From NCBI GenBank assembly GCA_007922225.1, contig ML679946.1, forward strand, positions 94,246,759-94,310,758: a stretch of 64,000 nt of DNA, read 5' to 3'. The notes beneath the pieces were generated by a model that saw nothing but the letters and a program-made list of their open reading frames with translations, ran no database searches and was not told the DNA's origin. Position numbers and translations under genes: made by a program. Origin of the DNA: Emydura subglobosa (lineage: Eukaryota; Chordata; Testudines; Chelidae). Below are positions 1 to 10,690 of this stretch, in pieces (the first letter of the stretch is position 1; every line of letters begins with the position of its first letter).

Positions 1-117
1 TTTGCTGTAATTTAAAGCCATTGCTTTTTGTCCTATTCTCACAGATTAAAGAGAACATTTTTTCTCCCTCCTTGTAACAACCTTTTATGTACTTGAAAAC
101 TGTTATCATGTCCCCCC

Positions 118-760
118 TCAGTCTTCTCTTCTCCTTACCAAAAAACCCCATTTTTTCAATCTTTCCTCATAAGCCATGTTTTCTGGACCTTTAATCATTT
201 TTGTTGCTCTTCTCTGGACTTTCTCCAATTTGTCCCCATCTTTCTTGAAATGGGGCTCCCGAAACTGGACACAATACTCCAGCTGAGGCCTAATCAGTGC
301 AAAGTAGGGCAGAAGAATTATTTCTTGTGTCTTGCTTGCAACACTCCTGGTAATACAACAAAGAATGATTGTTTGCTTTTTTTGCAACTGTTACACTGTT
401 GACTCTTCTTTAGCCTGTGATCCACTATGATCCTCAGATTCCTTTCCTCCGTACTCCTTCCTAGGCAGTCATTTCCCATTTTGTATGGGTGCAACTGATT
501 GTTCCTTCCTAAGTGGAGTACTTTGCATTTGTCCTTATTAAATTTCATCCTATTTACTTCAGCCCATTTCTCCAGTTTGTCCAGATCATTTTGAGTTTTA
601 ATCCTATCCTCCAAAGCACTTGCAACCCCTCCCAGCTTGGTATCATCTGCAAACTTTATAAGTGTACTCTCTATGCCGTTTTCTAAATCATTGATGAAGA
701 TATTGAACAGAACTGGACTCAGAACTGATCCCGTGGGACCCCACTCAATATGCTTTTCCA
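118..760 (-). pseudogene. CR1 ORF2 reverse transcriptase, C-terminal half
   Basis: On the minus strand, reading from about 760 down, the sequence encodes VLFNIFINDLENG, then KFADDTKLGGVAS with the catalytic FADD at 642-653. LEKWAEVNRMKFNKDKCKVL follows at roughly 600-500. After a frame change comes the C-terminal CR1 signature RPQLEYCVQF and KLEKVQRRATKMIKG, at about 300-180. The order matches CR1 ORF2, but at least two frame changes and a gap after motif A show that it is a pseudogene. Confidence 0.88.
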
Positions 761-812
761 GTGAACCACTGATAAGTACTCTCTGCTAACAGTTTTTCAA
801 CCAATTACTCAC

Positions 813-1376
813 TCAAGTTACAGTAGTTCCATTTAGGTTGTATTTCCCTAGTTTGTTTATGAGAAGGTCATGTGAGACAGTATCAAGAGCCTTACTAATG
901 TCAAGATATATCACATCTACTGCTTCCCCTCTAATGACAAGGCTTGTTACCTTGTCAAAGAAAGCTATTATGTGGGTTCGACATGATTTGTTCTTGACAC
1001 ATCCACGCTGACTTATCACCTTCTTATCTTTTAGGTGTTTACAAACTGATTGCTTAATTATTTGCTCCATTATCTTTCTGGGTACTGAAGTTAAGCTGAC
1101 TGGTCTGTGATTCCCCAGGTTGTCCTTATTCCCCTTTTCATAGACTGGCACTATGTTTACCATTTTCCAGTGCTCTGGAAGTGCTCTCATCTTCCATAAC
1201 TTTTCAAATATAATTGCTAATGGCTCAGATATTTCCTCAGTCAGGTCCTTGAGTATTTTAGGATGTATTTCATCAGGCCCTGGTAACTTGAAGAAATCTA
1301 ACTTGTCTAAGTAATTTTTAACTTGTTCTTTCCCTATTTTAGCCTCTGATCCTACCTCATTTTCACTGGCATTCAT
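813..1376 (-). pseudogene. CR1 ORF2 reverse transcriptase, N-terminal half
   Basis: This is an open frame of 187 codons on the minus strand. It carries the RT fingers segment ([15 protein letters not shown], residues 31-45), the [19 protein letters not shown] block (residues 89-107) and catalytic motif A as [14 protein letters not shown] (residues 157-170). Both aspartates of motif A are present, but the usual aromatic residue between them is Leu. The frame closes right after motif A, and the FADD motif lies in another frame further along the minus strand. RT normally copies the element's own RNA at a nicked target; this copy is broken. Confidence 0.88.
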
Positions 1377-1381
1377 TAAGT

Positions 1382-1669
1382 CTAGTCACTACTAAACTTT
1401 TTGGTTAAAAACTGAAACAAAAAGTACTTTAGCACTTCTGCCATTTTCATGTTTTCTTTTATTGTTTTTCCCACCTCAGCGAGTAACGGGCCTACTCTGT
1501 CGTTGGTCTTCCTCTTGCTTCTAATGCATTTGGAGAATGTTTTTATTTGACCTTTTCTGTCTCTAGCTAGTTTTATTTCGTTTTGTTCTGCCATATAGCA
1601 AATAACTTTGCATGGCTCCTCTTTGCAGCTTGGGCCATTTCTGTTAACTGCACTAAAAAGCCTGTCCAT
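1382..1669 (-). pseudogene. CR1 ORF2 fragment, linker upstream of RT
   Basis: An open stretch of 95 codons on the minus strand is rich in Lys and Arg. It ends in a phrase typical of the segment just before CR1 reverse transcriptase (GPLLAEVGKTIKENMKMAEV, then a Phe-rich FxxxF stretch). In intact CR1 proteins this links the endonuclease to the RT. It joins the downstream RT piece only across a stop, so it is a dead fragment. The assignment rests on order and composition more than on a catalytic motif. Confidence 0.65.
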
Positions 1670-1680
1670 TTATTGAAATC

Positions 1681-2757
1681 TTATCTTTCCCAGTTTGACA
1701 TATTTTATAGAGAAGTTTGGAAATGAGCATCTTCAGGTTGTTCTTTTTTTAATATTTATAACCACCGCCATTCTCCCTCAAATCTCTTCAGCATCTTTTA
1801 AGTAATAATAAGACAGTAGATAGCAGCTGATCATTAACTGGAAGTTTCAAAGTTAGGATTTACACACCCGGGGGAGGGAGGGAGGAGAGGAGAAGGGGAG
1901 AATCCAGTTTAAGATCTTGGATCCTGATTACTTTCCTCACAGAGAGAAAAAGAAGGAAGGAAAGGCTGATGGAGGATGAAAAACAAAGAAAATTAGAATA
2001 AGAGATATTGCTTTCAATAACTCTGCAGGAATACCAGCCGTCTCCTTTAAACTTTGAGAGTAACTAGCGTGCGGAGATGGTAGACTTTGTTTCAGATGAC
2101 ATGAATATGTTTCAAGGTAGCTATAATTTTTCTGCAAAGGCAAAAAAAAAAAAAAGAGTACAGAATGAGTCTTAATATTTTGATTAGGTTTCTTTTCCGG
2201 AATAAGAATAATGAATAAAACTCCAAGTAAGATGTAAGGAGATTGACAAGTACCTATAACAACAGCAGCAAGCAACTGCCTCACAAGACCGCAGCTTTCA
2301 AACACAGCCAATGGAGCACGACTTTATTCTAATGGAGCTTGTTTCTGAAAGAAAAATTTCTCAGGAGCTCCACAAAAGAGGAAGAAGGGTTTGAAATTAA
2401 TTTGAGTAAGCTGTAACAATATAGGAAGAAAGCCAGGATTTTTTTTAAAAAATGCTAGAGCAGGAGGCAAAGGAAAAGGTTTAATCTGGGAAATTCTTCC
2501 TCTTGGGATGAAAGTCACCTCTATCCAGAGAGCCAGCACATAGGAATTCCACTCAGAACCTGGTAAATTACATCATTAATATTCCATTACATGATGGATA
2601 TAGCATAATAGGTGGCATGCAGGATATGAATCTTGTACACTTTTGACATGTCCCTATGTGGATTAACTTCCTTCAGCCTCACAATCTACCTCCATCTCCC
2701 ATCTTTAGCTATGTGTGAGCTCCAGTATGTGTTTTCATTTTTTTAAATGCAAATCTC
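1681..2757. other. No gene seen; unique AT-rich DNA
   Basis: I recognise no gene or repeat family here. A purine-rich G/A tract lies at 1869-1901 and an A run at about 2141-2155. Minus-strand open frames of 124 and 71 codons (1937-2311, 2324-2539) are Phe/Leu/Pro-rich readings of T-rich DNA and match no family I know. Confidence 0.5.
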
Positions 2758-2832
2758 TATGGGTAAAATTTTCAAAAGTGCCTACATGACTCAGGAGCCT
2801 ACATCCCATTGATTTTCAATCTTACCCCATAT
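2758..2832. repeat. Fragment of palindromic MITE (AAAATTTTCAAAAGTGCC type)
   Basis: The sequence GGGTAAAATTTTCAAAAGTG begins an arm that in sauropsid genomes is often part of a long palindrome, with a centre like CCCATTGATTTTCAAT. Only one arm and the centre are visible. Related segments occur at 28985-29085 and, weakly, at about 25660-25815. Confidence 0.5.
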
Positions 2833-2984
2833 GTCCATCCTCCTTTTTTTTAAAATAAATTAAACTGCTTTAATAGAAATTGGAAATCATTTGGATGCTG
2901 TAATTAGGGTCAATATGAAAACAAACAACCAGTTTCTCTCACACTATTTGTTTCACGGTATCATGGGGCTTTTGCAGAATCCGA

Positions 2985-3240
2985 CAGATGATTTAATAAT
3001 AATATGCATTGCACTTCTATAACGCCTTCCATCAAAGGACCTCAAAGTGCTTTACGAGCATTAATGAATTAGACCTTATTAGTTTTACACATGTGGGATA
3101 GGAAAGTGAAGCACGCAGAATTTAAATCGCTTCCCCAGGGTCATAATGGAAATGGTGTAGCACAACATTAATAGAACACTTATCTTCTGACTCTCTGCTT
3201 AAATCCCTGACTCTCTACTGATGCATGTCTCTCCAGTTGT
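2985..3240 (-). mobile_element. MIR/CORE-type SINE, antisense
   Basis: The segment ATAACGCCTTCCATCAAAGG, followed by CTCAAAGTGCTTTACGAGCA, is the L2-like tail of an amniote MIR/CORE SINE read in reverse. It is followed by a degraded GAAGC-rich core and a region corresponding to the reversed tRNA-like head near 3200-3240. The box-B-like sequence is too worn to read. No function is expected. Confidence 0.6.
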
Positions 3241-3265
3241 AGCACAACCAAGACTAACAATTAAA

Positions 3266-3386
3266 GACTATAATCCTACAAACAGGCACGTGCTTAACTT
3301 TATCCACTGTACTTCCACTGACTTCAGCTACTCACCATGAGTAGAGTTACGCACATACATAAATGCTTGCTGGATCTGGCCATATT
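3266..3386. repeat. Palindromic MITE with GCACGTGCTTAACTTTA arms
   Basis: The left arm reads TAATCCTACAAACAGGCACG, then TGCTTAACTTTA. The right arm (AGTTACGCACATACATAAAT, then GCTTGCTGGATC) is its diverged inverse. The centre has the TTCCACTGACTTCAGC motif common to a family of short palindromic repeats scattered through this window. There is no coding content. Confidence 0.55.
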
Positions 3387-3865
3387 AGTGAAGGATTCAG
3401 AAATTTATTTCTGATAAGCTGCCACACCTTCAGGTCATAATTTGTACTATAATTGAAACTCGATGTATCAGGAAAATTGAGATGGAAATCCTATAAGAAA
3501 GATGCTTCCATTTCCAGTGCCTATTCTAACCCAAAAGTGTCAAGATAGGAAAAAAGAAAACAATGGAAAAAATGTTAATGAACTTTACAAACTTTGACAA
3601 TTGTTTGGTTTAGGATGGGGAGGAATGAAGGGACAGTATTTTATCCAACTCACTTTGCCTATCGAAAAAATATATCGGTCCAGTTCTGAAATGAGGATGA
3701 AATTTGCATTCAGCACAGCCAGTGTGCTTAAAATCATTGAAATGTGTTTCTTACTTTAGACTGGTGTTATCTTTCACAATGAGTCACTTTAGAAGGATTG
3801 TTAAGGAACTTAAGATAGGAGGCTAGGGGAAAAGTCTGCATGACTCAAAAGCTGGTGAATGCTGA

Positions 3866-3962
3866 CGATTCAGCACCTGATCCTGCACCATTGGAATCAA
3901 TGGCAAAATTTCCATTAATTTTAATGGGAGAATGATTAGGAAGCCCAGCCACTGCTCATGGT
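3866..3962. repeat. Short palindromic repeat (CTGATCCTGCA / TCAATGG type)
   Basis: CCTGATCCTGCACCATTGGA and AATCAATGGCAAAATTTCCA are followed by ATTTTAATGGG. This is a palindrome centred on the CAATGG/CCATT core. Similar centres occur at 5428-5520, 10592-10640, 12663-12730 and 47503-47573. Confidence 0.45.
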
Positions 3963-4135
3963 GGCTCATGCCAATCAGTCACTGCAGATGTGCAAAGCAC
4001 AGTCCTTCTCATTAGATCCACAAGGAAGTTTGGAATTTTGTGAGTACTTAAGAACTTCCTGTAACTTTTCTAAATTACAATTGGGTGATTATTGAAAAAT
4101 ATTTCCCACAAATGTAACTATTAACATTAATTATT

Positions 4136-4220
4136 TGTATTCCAGTAATGGCCGGAGGCTGCTATGGAGATTAGGGCCCCATTGTGCTAAGCACTGCACA
4201 AGCGCAAGACAAACAAAGGG
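4136..4220 (-). mobile_element. MIR-like SINE tail fragment, antisense
   Basis: GGGCCCCATTGTGCTAAGCA, followed by CTGCACAAGCGCAAGACAAA, matches the segment seen more fully at 45345-45500, where it runs into CAGTCCTTGCCCTTAAGAAC. It is the reversed distal part of the same SINE group. It abuts a CR1 3' end directly at about 4221. Confidence 0.5.
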
Positions 4221-5050
4221 TTGCAGTTTGAGGCTAGACAAATTCAGACTGGAACTAAGACTTACATTTTTAGTGATGAGAGTAATTAACCACACACCAA
4301 TTTACTAAGGGTCATGGTGGATTCTCAATCACTGACAAGTTTTAAATCAAGACTGGGTGTTTTTCTAAAAGATCTGCTCTAAGAAGGGAGAAGTTCTGTG
4401 GCCTTTGTTAAACAGGAGGTGAGACTAGATCAGTGATCTTCACTATTTTTCAAGCAGGGGCCACTTTGGCAAAAAACCTTCAATATGAGAGCCACATCAA
4501 CTAGTGAATTAACATATTAACCGTATGGCCTTATCGTGGCCGCTACTTTCCCCAGCCACCTTGTTTTCTGTAGCTGTTGTAGATTTGCTTTTGTTCGTTT
4601 CATTAATATTCACAGTTACATTCTTACTGCTTTTTCTCCTGTTTCACTTTCTGATTTTCTCCTCCACGGAATTAAGAATCTATCCATTCTTTCCAGTAAC
4701 TCACTGGGGCCAAAAAATAACATACAACACAAATGGTTGAACACTCTGAGTTCTACGGTGGTTGCTATGGTAATATTATGGTTATTATACAACGGATATA
4801 CTTAGATGTACTTATTGGCGCACATCGTACCATATGGTCAATGTGATGTGTAAAAATTTTATAGAATTTTAAACTTTGATAGGCTTGGTACATATTCTAA
4901 TGTTAAAAATAAAATAAATTGGAATATAAACAGTTAGCCAGGGAGCTGCACCTAGGGTCGATGGGAGCTGCTGCTGGCTCCTGGGCCTTGCAATGAAGAA
5001 CACTGGACTAGATGGTCTCTTCAGGCATTGGATCTACAAATCTATGCATA
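4221..5050 (+). mobile_element. CR1 LINE 3' end, split by a hAT insertion
   Basis: A sense CR1 3' UTR starts at about 4221 (GAGGCTAGACAAATTCAGAC). It runs through TGGTGGATTCTCAATCACTG and GGTGTTTTTCTAAAAGATCT to GGAGGTGAGACTAGAT at 4430. It resumes at about 5006 (GATGGTCTCTTCAGG) and ends in the CR1-type tail ATCTACAAATCTATGCAT. The intervening 4431-5005 is a later DNA transposon. The same CR1 subfamily recurs uninterrupted at 43780-44015. Confidence 0.85.
4431..5005. mobile_element. hAT-type non-autonomous DNA transposon (575 bp) with exact 8-bp TSD
   Basis: The element starts CAGTGATCTTCACTATTTTT and ends GCAATGAAGAACACTG. The ends are imperfect inverted repeats (CAGTG...CACTG). It is flanked by a perfect 8-bp direct duplication GACTAGAT at 4423-4430 and 5006-5013. 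That length and the CAGTG termini are diagnostic of the hAT superfamily. There is no transposase; the short open frames at 4525-4805 are hydrophobic readings of T-rich DNA. It is inserted in a CR1 3' end, so it is younger than that CR1. Confidence 0.87.
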
Positions 5051-5061
5051 TAGATGCATGG

Positions 5062-5176
5062 AAAGGAGATGTAACTTACTAAAGGTGACATAGGAGATCA
5101 GTGGCAGTGCTGGGAATAAAACTCAGTTCTCCTGTCTGCCAGGCCAGTGCTGGACGACATTGCCTCTCCTGTAGCT
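5062..5176 (-). mobile_element. MIR-type SINE head, antisense
   Basis: GTAACTTACTAAAGGTGACA, then CAGTGGCAGTGCTGGGAATA and AAACTCAGTTCTCCTGTCTG, is the reverse of the tRNA-derived head of a MIR-like SINE. In the sense copy at 10345 this head reads as the pol III box region. Only the head and part of the core are present. Confidence 0.65.
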
Positions 5177-5427
5177 ATAGTTTTAAAATTTCTTTGTGTT
5201 TGCTTTCCATGGATGTTGTTGTGAGCAAACTTTATCAGCCCTCATATTTACAAAAGGTGCACTTTAAGCCTGGATACTTGCCAAAAGCAAATTTCATATC
5301 GTACAATTGGCGAATAGCAGTGCACATTTCAGAATGAATCTCAAAGTTCTCATTTGGGTAAACAGTTTGAAATTCATGCTGTTGTTGGTTAGTTATATAA
5401 ATCATTCAAGCAAGGCACAGAAACAAT

Positions 5428-5522
5428 ACCAGAGGTGAAATGCTAGCTCCAGTGAAATCAATGGGAGCACTGCCATTGACTTCTATTGAATTCAATAGGA
5501 GATTTGCCGTTGACTTCAATGC
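5428..5522. repeat. Palindromic repeat with repeated ATTGACTTC cores
   Basis: GGTGAAATGCTAGCTCCAGT leads into four close variants of (C/A)TTGACTTC and its inverse (TCAATGGGAGC, CCATTGACTTCTATTG, AATTCAATAGGAG, CGTTGACTTCAATGC, then CTATTGACTTC). This is a short palindromic element of the same group as 47503-47573, with local multiplication of its core. Confidence 0.45.
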
Positions 5523-7274
5523 TGCTATTGACTTCCGCGTGTCTTATGTAACCATTCATACAGCACCAATTTCTAATTCTCACAATAAGTTGTTCATGAA
5601 CAATTTGCAGACCAAGAATTATTTGCTAAATAGCTTCATATAAAAGAATTCATGAATGATTTTGAATAACTGATAAATGTGAGGATTTCACTATTTGGTC
5701 ATGGACAACCTGAGAAAAGAAATAGAGGTGAAATTGTTTGAATTAAATATTCTTTAGAAATCGTTCACCCAGATATATTTTAGATGTTCTATAGCATATT
5801 AACCATTTTGGTAATTATATTCTCGTCATTAAATTTTCTGTTGCTTTAATTGGACAGGATATTCCCCTTGGTCCTTAAACTGTTGTGTAATGTTGCAATT
5901 ACCTTTGTAATGGCTGCCATATTTCCCACCAATTATTGTTTTAAATGTTTTATGTTAATTTAGCGCCCATGAAAGGAGCTTCACAGACAACCCAGAAAAA
6001 TTAAGTTCCCTCCTGAGTCCACACAATATGGTAGAAGCAGCCGCACAACAGCCCCAATAAGAGATGGGAAGTTACATTGTTCATTCTCTGTACCCATTCA
6101 ATCCTGGGTCTCTTTGCTGATGCTGCCAATAACGGTGTTTGATTTTTTTTGGTGTGGTAGCCACCTGTCCACTGGGAACTGAACTGAGGTTATCAGTCTT
6201 TGTCATCAACAAACAGTCATCAGATAAAAACAACTTTTGGTCAGTACTGACCTGGGGTGAATTTGATCCGGTGTCCTCATTCTTCATTTTTCACCCTGTG
6301 CATGAGGGTGTCAGCAAGATAAAGTGCCTTATGGGTTTGATTCTGCAAGAGGCTGAAATAGCAAAACACTTGAGCATGTACCTAAAGGTTTTGTTGGATT
6401 AGACTACACAGAGAGCTCAGAATCTGGTAGAATCAAGCCCTATATTCCATTGATGATCCCTGTTTTATTTATTTTTCTGGTTGATAACAATATGCTTGCC
6501 ATAGCCTCTAGGTACATGCACAGACCACTATCCAAGCAAATATATTTTGTCATTGACTGAACTAAAGTAAATTTCAAATAATGAAGAAACGTCCATGCAA
6601 CCTAAAAAGGAACAAAAAACACCTTATAACCCGCAAGTCATCCCCCGGAAAAGCCTGAGGAAATAGATGGGACTGGCAATGTTTCTTACCTTGTTAATTA
6701 CAGAAAGTGGGCCCACAGAATCCTTGTCTCTCCAGGCCCAGTGAATTTTTAGTTGGCTCATGAATTTGGTGGGTTTTACCTCTTCTACTCTCTGTACCAA
6801 AGCAAAAACCCCACAACTGGTTTGTACAACCACCTAGAAAGTAATCAATAGACCCTGACCTAACACAGTGCTTCAGGAAATTTGTAAATGGAGTAATGAC
6901 TTGTAGGGGCAAATTTTGATCTCAGGGACATATGGCCCTCTTAGATATGGGCAAAGAAGGGGCCTTTGCGTGCAAATGTGTGGTTAGGGCGAGAGGGGTC
7001 AATAGCCTCCAGGTTTGTTTTGAGTGGGAGTTAAAGATGTTTTATTAGAATTCTAACACTGTAATGCAGACAGATCAGGGTACTTTTTAACATATGCTAT
7101 CTGGTTAAATTGAAACCTAGAGTCCTCCCTTGGCTTCAACTTGACCAACTAGCATATGCTAAAACACAACTTGCCTTGTCTCTACTAGAGTGTTAGAAGG
7201 TGTTAGTTAACAAGTTCTACTAACACTCCATTAAACCTACTCAAGACAAACTTTTGGACCTATGGATGACTCTA
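5523..7274. other. No gene seen; unique AT-rich DNA with one palindromic repeat
   Basis: Mostly unrecognised sequence. At about 6328-6445, GGTTTGATTCTGCAAGAGGC on the left and AATCTGGTAGAATCAAGCCC on the right form a weak inverted pair, consistent with a worn palindromic MITE. Short open frames (about 70-87 codons at 6081-6402 and 6624-6912) have no recognisable domains. Confidence 0.45.
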
Positions 7275-7516
7275 GGGGTATGTCTTCACTGACGGTAACA
7301 AATTCGCCACCGTCAGATCGATTCTTCAGGATAGATTGAGTGGAAGTGGAGACCTGCTCAATCTATCTGGAAATTAACTTAATAAATCCACCCCCAGAAA
7401 AAGAGTAATTCTGCGTCAATGGGAGGGCATTTCCCGTTGGCGCAGTGTAGTGCGGATACTACGTTTATTAGAATTTAGGAAGTCGACGAATTTCGTGCTA
7501 AGTGTAGACCAGGTCT
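7275..7516. mobile_element. MITE with GTCTACACT-type inverted ends (subfamily B)
   Basis: The left end is GGGGTATGTCTTCACTGACG; the right end GTGTAGACCAGGTC is the inverse type. Internal blocks GTGGAGACCTGCTCAATCTA, AATAAATCCACCCCCA and GGGAGGGCATTTCCCGTTGG recur in the same order in the copy at 19190-19484, so the two are the same subfamily. There is no open frame of note. The ends suggest a non-autonomous cut-and-paste element, perhaps PIF/Harbinger-like, but no transposase is present to prove the superfamily. Confidence 0.72.
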
Positions 7517-9177
7517 AAGTCTAGGGGGCCACATGTAGGACTATGAGGGATCTACATTGTCTCCCCTGATATTCTGCAGGACATCTGTTCAGAACAGAAT
7601 TTGGTTTGAGCAGAGACTCTCCTCTACAGTGCTCCATGGCCACCTGCTGTCACAGAAATCCCAGGGCTGTTGGAGTTGGGCTGACAGGAAACTGGGGAAA
7701 GGAGCTGGAAAGCTTGAAGATTGCACTGAGGCACTAGCAGAGGTCAAGCTAGAAAAATAAGTGCAGAATTCTACCGAGTCTTTTCACAGCTCAAGGTTTG
7801 TCACTCATGAGGAGTCACTCACAATAGATTATGCAGTTCTTAATAATATGAGCCTCCCATTCCTTTCTTGTGGGATTGGATTAGCAATTAAATAGTTGGC
7901 ATTGTAATTATCATCATTAAATTTAACCCTGTGAAACAAAGAGGGGTCTCTCACATCTCTCAAAGACTGACAGCAGTCTCAGCTCTGGCAGACCTTACTG
8001 CATTGGGTTCACATCTGGTTCAGAAGTCTGCATCTAACATGTGGAGGCAAGTCAGCAATACATGTGGTTAATGGTTTCAAAAGCTGCATTTTGGAAATTA
8101 CCTTCACAGCCCACAGAGATTAACCTTTTTTTACATAAAAGCTTAGTTTTCAGAGCTCAGGGTGCAGCAACCAGGGAAAAATACCAGCTGAGAGCAGATG
8201 TAATCTGACTCCTGGGCATTTGGATGGTCTTGTATCACCATACAATCCCCTGAGATTCCTGCAGATCTTGAGGTATCGGCATGGTCTCAATGCTGAACCC
8301 TTCAATTCTTCACCAGCAGGAAAACTTAGTCCATGAAAGGAAGGTTTCAGAGGAAACTCTGTGTATCCCTAATGGGTTTTTCTTCCTCCATGTTCCCCAG
8401 CTGAGGATGTGCTGACAAGGGAGCTCATCTGCAAAGAATATAGTTTTATCCTTTTCAGCTGGCCCCATGTTCTGTAAAAGTGATATGATGATTTACTAAA
8501 CTACAGACGAGAAATGATACATATTGAGAGAGAACCAATTTATATGCTATAAATAAAACCATGGGGAAAGGGAGGGGATGCAGCCCAAGAATAAAACTGA
8601 CATCTCTAGGTATGCTACAGAAGAGCTTATTTATAAGTTTACGTAATATATATTTTCATTATGGAAGCTGAAGCTGATAGGGAATGTGTGTACCTCCGAG
8701 AAGTACTGCTATTTTCAGCTTGCCATAACTTTTGCCCCAGTAGGTGGGGCTGCTCAGCATTAAATTTGTTCTTCGCAGCACCATAAAAACCATTTGGGAA
8801 ACGATACAGCTCCTGTTTTATTCCTCATTCTAATTCACTGGGAAAACATCTGCAGACATCAAGCACTTTCAAGATATTTTAGTCTTTATGGATTTAATTT
8901 TCTTGTGTGAAAATGGAAATAACTTGACAATGATCCAGTAGTTCTTTATATAAGCTGCCTTTAGGAATGTGTTTTAGTCGGAGTGTTTGTGATACTGAAC
9001 ATATGTTAATTAACTACCAGTAGCTAATTAAAACATATATAAATTTAGGAAACTGGAAGGCTTAGGGGATTGGTAATTATTATTATTTATAGATTCCCAT
9101 GGAGTTTGTTGCCAGGGCAGCTAAGCAGTTCAGTTACAAAGATTAAAATACAAAATGAAAATGTGGAAGTCTACAAC
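7517..9177. other. No gene seen; unique DNA
   Basis: I see no repeat family or gene. A possible minimal ORF of 67 codons at 7557-7760 has no known domain. The stretch 8730-9060 is repeat-poor with several homeodomain-type TAAT cores (for example GTTAATTAACTACCAGTAGC and TAATTAAAAC near 9005-9035). It might be conserved non-coding DNA, but I cannot test conservation here. Confidence 0.4.
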
Positions 9178-9405
9178 ATTGTTTCATGGATCATAAGGCC
9201 AGAAGGGTCGATGTGATGATCTAGTCTGACCTCCTGTATAATACAGGGTCATTGGACTTCCCTGAATTAATTCCTGTTTGAATTAGAAAAATATCTAGTC
9301 TTGGTTTTAAAATGTTCAGTGAATCCACCACAACCTTTGGTAAGACGATCCAATTGTTAATTACCTTCACTTAAAAACGTGTGCCTTATTTCTTGTTTAC
9401 AGTGG
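9178..9405 (-). mobile_element. CR1 LINE 3' end, antisense
   Basis: Forward text TCATGGATCATAAGGCCAGA, then GATGATCTAGTCTGACCTCC and TGTATAATACAGGG, is the reversed CR1 3' UTR. It continues to AATCCACCACAACCTTTGG and TGTTAATTACCTTCACTT. It is the same subfamily as the sense tails at 4221 and 43780. Only about 230 bp remain. Confidence 0.85.
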
Positions 9406-10344
9406 GCCACACCAAAGTTAATGAACCTTAGGTGTCTAACTCACTTAGGCATTTCTGAAAATCTTTTGAAAATCCCACTCTCAGGAAACAGGCAGCTGCA
9501 TTCCCCAATAGCAGAAGTTTCTAAGGGGGTTCAGAGGTAGCTCTAAACTGCACACAATCTGATGATTCATCTGGGAGTTCATCAACATGACCATTGTGAA
9601 GGCCACACCTGAGAGAAATGGCTGTAGTCTCCAGACCGTGGATGTTGAAAAGCATTAAAGGTCATTGCTGTTATAGAGAAATGACTGATTCTGTAGGACC
9701 CAGAGGCAGCCACAACTTTTGCCAACTCATCCAAGTACTTTTTCCTAACAACAAATTGCACTTTCATCTTATCCAGGCTGAGTCACAGTCCAGTCACTTT
9801 CATCCAGAGCCCTACCTCTGCCAGGCACTAGGAATATAATCAGACTGTAAAATTTGGGTTTGATGAAATGGAACAGACTATCATCAATGTGTGGATGGCA
9901 TTGTAGTCCCAAATATTGCATTGCTTCCCTTTATGGGTTCAGCTACACATTTAACAAGAGGGGAAATCTATGGAACTGCCTGTGTAAGGGCTTTAATAAA
10001 GGATAGCTGGTTGCCTAGCTAGAACCTGTCTGAGGGGGAAGAGCAAATCCATCACTCCACTCCCCTTTCACATGTTCCTGAAGATACTAATAGAGGTACA
10101 AGAATCAGTATGGATACCGAGTTCTTGTCCATCTCTAGAAGGGGACTATCAACCACTGATAGCAATAGTTCAATTACCATGCCCAGGTATGAATTCAGAA
10201 AGACAAAGATCAAAGAAGTCTGAAGATTTGGCCAATTAAGCCCTTTTTGATGGTTTTCTCTGAGAAAGGGGCGTTCCAGACCGTTTGATCAACATGATAT
10301 GTGTAGAATTTTTAATGTCTTCCAGCACTAAGAGTGGAACAATG
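9406..10344. other. No gene seen; unique DNA
   Basis: There is a weak TTTTGAAAATCCCAC motif at 9465-9480 typical of the palindromic AAAATTTTC repeats. Otherwise the sequence is unrecognised. The overlapping opposite-strand frames at 9582-9839 (61 and 73 codons) show no domain. Confidence 0.4.
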
Positions 10345-10578
10345 ATTAGGTGGTTAGGGTGAGAACCGGAGACCAGGGTTCAATTCCTTGATCCACCACA
10401 GACTTCCCATGTGCTCATGGACAAGTTGCTTAGATACTCTATTCCCTGTCTGCAAAATATGGATAATAGTACTGGATGGGGTGTTGTCAATTTAAATACA
10501 TTAAAGATGTTGAGGAGCTCAGACACTACAAATATGGGGGGATATACAAGTACCTAAAACAGATGGATAGGTTGAACT
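10345..10578 (+). mobile_element. MIR/CORE-type SINE, nearly full length, sense
   Basis: The tRNA-like head begins near 10345 (GGTGGTTAGGGTGAGA) and carries a box-B-like GGTTCAATTCC at 10377-10387. A core follows (ACAAGTTGCTTAGATACTCT, then CTGCAAAATATGGATAATAG). The L2-like tail has ACATTAAAGATGTTGAGGAG, then ACAAGTACCTAAAACAGATG. This is the best preserved SINE of its kind in the window and sets the orientation of the others. Its pol III boxes are probably inactive by decay. Confidence 0.75.
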
Positions 10579-10591
10579 CTTGGCCTCACTG

Positions 10592-10690
10592 AAGTCATTG
10601 GGATTTTTGCCATTGACTTCAATAGGGCCGGGATTTTACCCTATGTGGTTAAACAGTAATTGCATTTAAAAAAAAAAAAAAAAAAGAATC
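10592..10690. repeat. Palindromic TTGACTTCAAT repeat followed by an A18 run
   Basis: GAAGTCATTGGGATTTTTGC and CATTGACTTCAATAGGG form a short palindrome of the type seen at 5428. An uninterrupted run of 18 A lies at 10668-10685. The run is not preceded by recognisable LINE or gene sequence, so I do not read it as a retrocopy tail. Confidence 0.5.

Larger units (their letters stand above)
1..1680 (-). mobile_element. CR1 LINE, 5'-truncated, running off the left edge
   Basis: A non-LTR retrotransposon of the CR1 clade lies antisense. Reading the minus strand there is ORF2 from just before the reverse transcriptase (about 1669), through the RT fingers and palm, to the FADD box (642-653) and the C-terminal connection. 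It then enters the 3' UTR, which continues past base 1. Stops and frameshifts break ORF2 into at least three pieces. The 5' end near 1680 shows no endonuclease domain, which is the usual 5' truncation of CR1. The copy is old and inactive. Confidence 0.9.

Noticed and set aside
4525..4805. Hydrophobic 71- and 89-codon frames as membrane proteins
   Set aside because: They lie wholly inside a 575-bp hAT element and result from T-rich DNA.
5428..5522. Repeated ATTGACTTC motifs as a possible CRISPR-like or tandem regulatory array
   Set aside because: Units alternate in orientation and vary in spacing. The same core occurs singly in other palindromic repeats of the window, so it is a local expansion in a MITE-type palindrome.
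10668..10685. A18 run as a possible processed-pseudogene tail
   Set aside because: The upstream sequence is a palindromic repeat and SINE. There is no poly-A signal at the right spacing and no gene-like sequence.
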